DNA of 19,072 nucleotides from Nitrospina sp. UBA6727. GTDB lineage: Bacteria > Nitrospinota > Nitrospinia > Nitrospinales > VA-1. The DNA is taken from the NCBI GenBank assembly GCA_002454045.1, contig DKID01000009.1, positions 1 through 19,072 of the forward strand, read 5' to 3'. Shown one piece after another: positions 15,517 through 19,072 of this stretch; positions within the stretch are counted from its first letter, which is position 1, and each line of letters opens with the position of its first letter. Position numbers and translations under genes: made by a program. Below the pieces are notes generated by a model that saw only the letters and a list, made by a program, of their open reading frames with translations, searched no databases and was not told where the DNA came from.

Positions 15517-16317
15517 TCATCCGCCTTGAAAATCAAACTCCACATGGTAGCCCGAGTATTTGCGCAGGTTGATCACTCGGGTCGCAAAGATTAAGTACTG
15601 CCCTTTGATTCCGGTCAAACGGTCCGTGAACTCTGGAATCTTATCGAGGTTATGGCTGGTGATTTTTTCGGGGACCGATTCGACCGGATAAACCAGTCGC
15701 CGAACTTTTTCATCCGCCACGGCGAACTCTTGCAGATCTTCCGGAAAGAGTTGATGCGCCTTATCGCGGAGGGCGAGCAGGTCAACTTCTTCCGCCGTCC
15801 CTTTCAACATCTTGCGCCAATTGGTTTTGTCCGCAAAATGTTTCGCCAAAGCCACTTCAATCTGGCCCGAAAGAATCCGCTGCGGAACTCTGGCGATGAT
15901 CAATCCTCTCACCGCCCCTTGGTCGATCCAACGGGAGGGGATATTGGTATGCCGAGTTACGCCGACCTTCACCCCGCTGGTCAACGAAAGATAAACAAAA
16001 TGATCGATGTTGCAATAGGTGCGCCAAAACTCGCGGTCGGCGTCGTTGCCTTTTTCGTGCGCACATAGTTCTGGGCGGAACGAGCACATAGCATTTTCCG
16101 GGAGGTCGCGGGAGCAAACGAAGCAATAACCTTGGTCGTAGGATTTACGAGTCTCCCGCCCGCATTCGATGCAGGTGATAACGCCCGTCCATTTTAGTCC
16201 CACGAACTTGCCGATGTGCGGATTCACGGGGCGGGGACTTTCATCCAGATTCAAAGAGTAGGCGACCGGATTCTGGGCCGCCGCGTTCATTTTTCGAAGC
16301 TGACCAAAAATTTTCAT
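15517..16317 (-). CDS. DUF2797 zinc-ribbon protein
   Basis: A 266-residue member of the DUF2797 family. After a short N-terminal segment comes a Cys-rich region: C49-x2-C52 (ITCIECGR), C65-x2-C68 (GYCFVC), then C78, C85 and C102, likely binding one or two zinc ions. The conserved family core follows: HFVYLSLTSGVKVGVTR and SRWIDQGA, then a helical C-terminal part. The VYLS-x-GVKVG stretch resembles the start of a GIY-YIG fold, which could mean nucleic-acid contact, but the catalytic set is not evident. The biochemical role of the family is unknown to me. GGAG at 16326-16329 is a well-spaced ribosome binding site. An exact FNR-type site lies 44-57 bases upstream of the start. Confidence 0.85.
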   Translation of the reverse strand: MKIFGQLRKMNAAAQNPVAYSLNLDESPRPVNPHIGKFVGLKWTGVITCIECGRETRKSYDQGYCFVCSRDLPENAMCSFRPELCAHEKGNDADREFWRTYCNIDHFVYLSLTSGVKVGVTRHTNIPSRWIDQGAVRGLIIARVPQRILSGQIEVALAKHFADKTNWRKMLKGTAEEVDLLALRDKAHQLFPEDLQEFAVADEKVRRLVYPVESVPEKITSHNLDKIPEFTDRLTGIKGQYLIFATRVINLRKYSGYHVEFDFQGG

Positions 16318-16339
16318 CTGAATATCTCCATCCTACAAG

Positions 16340-16347
16340 TTTATATA
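16340..16347 (-). promoter_or_regulatory. candidate -10 element for the DUF2797 gene
   Basis: Read on the minus strand the bases are TATATAAA, giving either TATATA or TATAAA as a -10 hexamer, 23-30 bases before the start codon. The -35 region would fall on the FNR-type palindrome and has no good TTGACA match, as often seen at regulator-dependent promoters. Confidence 0.4.
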
Positions 16348-16360
16348 GGGGCCGTGTAAA

Positions 16361-16374
16361 TTGATAAAGATCAA
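16361..16374. promoter_or_regulatory. FNR/CRP-family binding site (exact FNR consensus)
   Basis: TTGATAAAGATCAA matches the FNR palindrome TTGAT-N4-ATCAA at all ten fixed positions. It lies between the divergent DUF2797 gene (minus) and the small Cys-rich gene (plus). On the minus strand TATATA/TATAAA (16347-16340) is a plausible -10, which would put the site centre about 32-35 bases before the transcription start. That is closer than the usual -41.5 for activation, so repression or a different geometry is possible. On the plus strand only poor -10 candidates are seen. Confidence 0.65.
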
Positions 16375-16518
16375 TGGCTTTCCGTCCCGCCGTCACCACA
16401 TACCTACCCAAAAAACCGCGGGATTAATTTTAGCACTTGAATTATTTCCGAACATAAGCGACACTACGGCGGTGAGGGCGATGGTGATTTTTGAACCAGT
16501 AAATCGCAAGGAGCCTTG

Positions 16519-16743
16519 ATGGAAGACGTAACGATTCCCAAGGGTTGGTTTCAGGATGAGGGTGATGATTCCCCTGTGACGAAGAGGAAATTCTGCGAGC
16601 ACAGAATCAACACCGTCACCTTGGACTACGAAATCGGCATTGAGTATTGCACTTTCTGCGGGGCGTTGGCCCACTATAGTCCAGAGTTTGATAAGTTGGA
16701 ATGGACCCTGCCTGAGTATTTGCAAAAACAAAATTACAACTGA
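16519..16743 (+). CDS. small Cys-rich (putative zinc-binding) protein
   Basis: A 74-residue protein. The ATG at 16519 is chosen because AAGGAG (16508-16513) sits five bases before it; an adjacent TTG at 16516 is too close to that site. C26-x-H28 (FCEH) and C44-x2-C47 (YCTFC) could form one zinc site or knuckle. The rest is acidic and aromatic (WTLPEYLQKQNYN at the end), with no membrane segment. I do not recognise the family. It is divergent from the DUF2797 gene, another Cys-rich protein, across the FNR-type site, and ends at a strong terminator. Confidence 0.75.
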   Translation: MEDVTIPKGWFQDEGDDSPVTKRKFCEHRINTVTLDYEIGIEYCTFCGALAHYSPEFDKLEWTLPEYLQKQNYN

Positions 16744-16768
16744 CGGGACTGTTTTTCGTCTCGCAATT

Positions 16769-16803
16769 AAAACCCTCTCGGCTGGATTGAGCGAGAGGGT
16801 TTT
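16769..16803. terminator. strong bidirectional intrinsic terminator
   Basis: AAAACCCTCTCG (16769-16780) and CGAGAGGGTTTT (16792-16803) form a perfect 12-base-pair stem with an 11-base loop. A/T ends on both sides give a T tract in each direction. It sits between the convergent small Cys-rich gene and the Pit permease gene and should terminate both. Confidence 0.92.
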
Positions 16804-16835
16804 GTCGTTACACCTCCCCGCGAAATTAAATTGCG

Positions 16836-18086
16836 CTACGGCAAAAACACCAAAAATATTTTGAAGAACAGCATGGTGATGCAAGCCGTGAAGGGGATGG
16901 TCGAGATCCACGAAATAAAAACCATTTTGATGATATCCAAATTCAAGGTCGGCAAACCTCTCGCCAGCCCCACCCCAATCACCGACCCCACCAGAGTATG
17001 AGTCGTGGAAATGGGCATGCCGATTTTGGAGCAGACTAGAACAACTGTCGCGGCACCAAACTCGGCGGCGAATCCTCGGGAGGGAGTGAGCTCCGTAATT
17101 TTTTCTCCGACCGTCGCCATGACTTTCGCTCCCCAAAACATCAACCCAAACACGATGAACCCCGCGCCTAATCCTAATATCCAAGTGGGTATGGGCACGT
17201 TCATGTGTACCTGCCCATCTTCGACGATTGCCACCACGGCCGCCAAAGGTCCGACGGCATTTGCAACGTCGTTGGAACCGTGAGCGAATGCCACGTAAAA
17301 AGCGGTTAGGATTTGCAAGTACCTGAACATCCCTTCTGTCTCACGAAATTGTTTTTGGAGGGAACGGGACGGGTCGTGAGGAATTTTTCTTACCAAGAAT
17401 TTCGCCACCGCAAACGCCAAGATTCCCGTCATAAAAGAAATCAACAAGGCTTCGGAAAAGACAAAATCTAAGTGAAGATTTTTTAGCCCTTTGTAAACCA
17501 TGGCGTTGGAAAGGATTACAAATATAAAAAACACTATGTAAGGGAGAATATTTTTTGCGTAAACCAGCGGCGTTCGTTTGCTGAAAATAGTTTTGTTAAT
17601 AAACTTGAAGATGAAGAAAGCGAAGATCCCGCCCAAGAGCGGCGAAACGACCCAACTCAAAACCACCAAGCCGACTTTTCCCCAGTTGACCACATCCACG
17701 CCGACGGCGATGATGCCAAATCCCACGATGCCGCCGACGATGGAGTGGGTGGTAGAAACTGGCCATCCAAGATAACTGGCGATGTGTAGCCAAACCGCCG
17801 CCGCAACCAAGGCGGAAATCATGCCATAAACTAAATGATAAGGGACCGCCTCAAACACGGTTGGGTCAAGCATTCCTTTGCGGATGGTGTTGGAGACTTC
17901 GCCGCCGACGAAAAAAGCGCCGATGAATTCCGCCACCGCCGCGATAAAAATAGCTTGACGAAACGTCAGTGCCTTCGAGCCGACACTCGTCCCCATGGCG
18001 TTCGCAACATCGTTCGCCCCGATATTGCACGCCATATAGACGCAAGCGATTACCGCAAACGAAAGTAGGAAGGTGTCTAAATCCAA
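16836..18086 (-). CDS. Pit-family inorganic phosphate permease
   Basis: A 416-residue polytopic inner-membrane protein of the PiT (PF01384) family, which imports phosphate or metal-phosphate with protons or sodium. The family's internal duplication shows as CNIGANDVANAMGTSVGS (20-37) and HGSNDVANAVGPLA in the second half, with paired PVSTTHSIVGG and PISTTHTLVGS motifs. About ten hydrophobic segments flank a hydrophilic central loop (about residue 230-255). The start is a TTG (18084-18086) supported by AAGGA at 18094-18098 (minus strand); no ATG is suitably placed. It is downstream of the DUF47 gene by 40 bases, the usual Pit-DUF47 pairing. Substrate is inferred from family only. Confidence 0.93.
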   Translation of the reverse strand: MDLDTFLLSFAVIACVYMACNIGANDVANAMGTSVGSKALTFRQAIFIAAVAEFIGAFFVGGEVSNTIRKGMLDPTVFEAVPYHLVYGMISALVAAAVWLHIASYLGWPVSTTHSIVGGIVGFGIIAVGVDVVNWGKVGLVVLSWVVSPLLGGIFAFFIFKFINKTIFSKRTPLVYAKNILPYIVFFIFVILSNAMVYKGLKNLHLDFVFSEALLISFMTGILAFAVAKFLVRKIPHDPSRSLQKQFRETEGMFRYLQILTAFYVAFAHGSNDVANAVGPLAAVVAIVEDGQVHMNVPIPTWILGLGAGFIVFGLMFWGAKVMATVGEKITELTPSRGFAAEFGAATVVLVCSKIGMPISTTHTLVGSVIGVGLARGLPTLNLDIIKMVFISWISTIPFTACITMLFFKIFLVFLP

Positions 18087-18126
18087 ATCGAATTCCTTGC
18101 GAAGGGTGAAAACCGGGAAAGTTGAA

Positions 18127-18798
18127 CTACTGAGTAAGAAACATCCTGAGAGTTTTACCGACTTTTTCCGTCTTGTCCGCGACGGTTCCTAATTTTTTTA
18201 TCACTTCGTTCCAAAGAAATAAATCCGCCGCGACCAAACCATCGCCGATAGCAAACAATCTTTTTGCTAAATCAAACTGCTTGCGGTCGGCTTCCCATTC
18301 CGCGGCACCAAGTTCTTGTATTGCCTTTTCCACTTTTTCCGCTTCGGCACCACCGAAGGAAGCCTCCAACAAAAAGTCCAATTCCGCAATCAAGTCGCAG
18401 CCCATGTATACAGTTTTGACGATGTGGTCCACCAATTCATTCAAGGATGACCTGATTTCATCCGGCGTGCTTAAGTTCTTGATACGCAGTAAGACGGCGA
18501 GGTCTTCTACCGCGTCCACGATGTCGTCTTGCACGGAAAGAAGGTGCATGAAATCTCTTTTGTCAACCGGCAAGAATATACTTTGCCGCATTTGGACGCG
18601 GATATTGTCCTTGATGATGTCGGCCTCATGCTCCAACTTTACGATCAACTCGGCAACTTTTTGCACCGCGGCGTAGTCCTTTTTGTTCAGTGCGTCAAAC
18701 AGGGGATTGACTTGGTCCACGCAGGCGCGGACTTTGTTCACGTGTCCCACAAGAGACTTGAACGGCGACTTCGCAAACATTGAAAGGATGGATCTCAT
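18127..18798 (-). CDS. DUF47 / PhoU-like phosphate transport regulator
   Basis: A 223-residue, all-helical soluble protein of the DUF47 family, distantly related to PhoU. Visible family features are the LEHEADIIKDNIR stretch (about 72-84), the LPVDKRDFMHLLSVQDDIVDAVED block (about 96-119) with its acidic metal-binding character, and a C-terminal EWEADRKQFDLAKRLF helix. DUF47 proteins are encoded next to Pit permeases and are thought to control their activity or link them to the phosphate response. A near-ideal GGAGG lies just before the ATG. The pit gene follows 40 bases later, so the two are probably cotranscribed. Confidence 0.92.
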   Translation of the reverse strand: MRSILSMFAKSPFKSLVGHVNKVRACVDQVNPLFDALNKKDYAAVQKVAELIVKLEHEADIIKDNIRVQMRQSIFLPVDKRDFMHLLSVQDDIVDAVEDLAVLLRIKNLSTPDEIRSSLNELVDHIVKTVYMGCDLIAELDFLLEASFGGAEAEKVEKAIQELGAAEWEADRKQFDLAKRLFAIGDGLVAADLFLWNEVIKKLGTVADKTEKVGKTLRMFLTQ

Positions 18799-18815
18799 CT
18801 GACCTCCTTCGTCCT

Positions 18816-18839
18816 AAAAGTTAAGCGCGCTAAACTTTT
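18816..18839. terminator. 24-base palindrome, probable terminator hairpin
   Basis: AAAAGTT and AACTTTT arms enclose the perfect core AGCGCGCT, with a single mismatched pair (18823/18832) in the 24 bases. It overlaps the stop codon of the metallo-hydrolase gene by one base and ends 17 bases before the DUF47 start. Read on the minus strand the stem ends in TTTT. It may terminate the upstream gene, or serve as an operator for the phosphate genes, since it sits where their promoter would be. Confidence 0.6.
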
Positions 18840-19072
18840 TATCCGCCCATCTTCGCAAGCCAATCTTCCAGGCGTTGAATCTGCAGGCTGGAGTTTGACT
18901 GGCGGACGTCCCCCATTTTACCAGAGGGCTTCCCGCCGTAATTATGCCCCGGATACAAAATAATATGGTCTTCAATTTTAGACAGCCGCCGAGTGAGAGT
19001 ATGAAACAATTCTTCGCTATTCCCTCCCGGTAAATCCACCCGCCCGCACCCTTGCAAAAAAAGAGTGTCGCC
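18839..19072 (-). CDS. metallo-beta-lactamase-fold hydrolase, C-terminal part (partial)
   Basis: The frame is open to the right edge of the window, so the start is missing; a TTG at 19055-19057 is an internal Leu. The 77 visible residues begin GDTLFLQGCGRVDLPGGNSE, with the Asp of GD a metal ligand, and contain YPGHNYGG with the last metal-binding His. The GCGR-x-DLPGG block is typical of the ETHE1/persulfide dioxygenase and YcbL-like hydroxyacylglutathione hydrolase branch. The N-terminal HxHxDH motif lies outside the window, so persulfide dioxygenase and glyoxalase II-type activity cannot be separated. It is upstream of the DUF47-pit pair on the same strand. Confidence 0.85.
   Translation of the reverse strand, partial: GDTLFLQGCGRVDLPGGNSEELFHTLTRRLSKIEDHIILYPGHNYGGKPSGKMGDVRQSNSSLQIQRLEDWLAKMGG

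Noticed and set aside
16393..17184. 263-codon minus-strand frame overlapping the pit gene end and the small Cys-rich gene
   Set aside because: It runs through a strong terminator and a better-supported gene on the other strand; the His/Arg-rich composition is that of a shadow frame.

Overview
The window reads as a compact, roughly 50% GC bacterial chromosome segment with short gaps, tight operons and several GTG/TTG starts. Gene content (SUF Fe-S assembly with SufU plus a NifU-like protein, MoaA, a LigE-type secreted DNA ligase, Bat-like VWA proteins, DUF2797, Pit phosphate permease) suggests a Gram-negative bacterium, perhaps of proteobacterial or Nitrospinota type. This is an inference from gene content; no taxonomic marker is present. 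I saw no tRNA, rRNA, transposase, integrase or CRISPR array.

Layout. 1-234: 3' end of an unrecognised gene. 408-803: stand-alone CheY-like receiver. 870-1871 (-): moaA, divergent from a LigE-like ATP-dependent DNA ligase with an export signal (1962-2810). 2811-3088: intergenic region with a hairpin repeat, a sigma70-like promoter and a pair of direct repeats. 3089-9245 (+): a SUF operon in the order nifU-like, sufB, sufC, sufD, sufS, sufU, with a possible attenuator between sufB and sufC and coupled sufC/sufD and sufD/sufS junctions.

15353-9307 (-): a four-gene cluster of DUF58 protein, BatA-like VWA membrane protein, an exported transglutaminase-like/TPR/FGE-fold fusion, and a small two-helix membrane protein with a TatA-like N-terminus. 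It resembles MoxR/DUF58/Bat operons but has no MoxR ATPase in the window. This is the most unusual part of the window. 15517-16317 (-): DUF2797 protein. Upstream of it lies an exact FNR-type palindrome, shared with the divergent small Cys-rich gene at 16519-16743. A strong bidirectional terminator separates that gene from a Pit phosphate permease (16836-18086, -) and its DUF47/PhoU-like partner (18127-18798, -). The right edge holds the C-terminal part of a metallo-beta-lactamase-fold hydrolase (-).

How the genes work together. SufS mobilises sulfur from cysteine, SufU probably accepts or relays it, SufBCD is the scaffold/ATPase complex, and the NifU-like protein probably carries clusters to targets; MoaA is itself an Fe-S client. 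The Pit/DUF47 pair is a low-affinity phosphate transport module. The DUF58/VWA/TPR cluster is predicted to form an envelope-associated assembly of unknown role.
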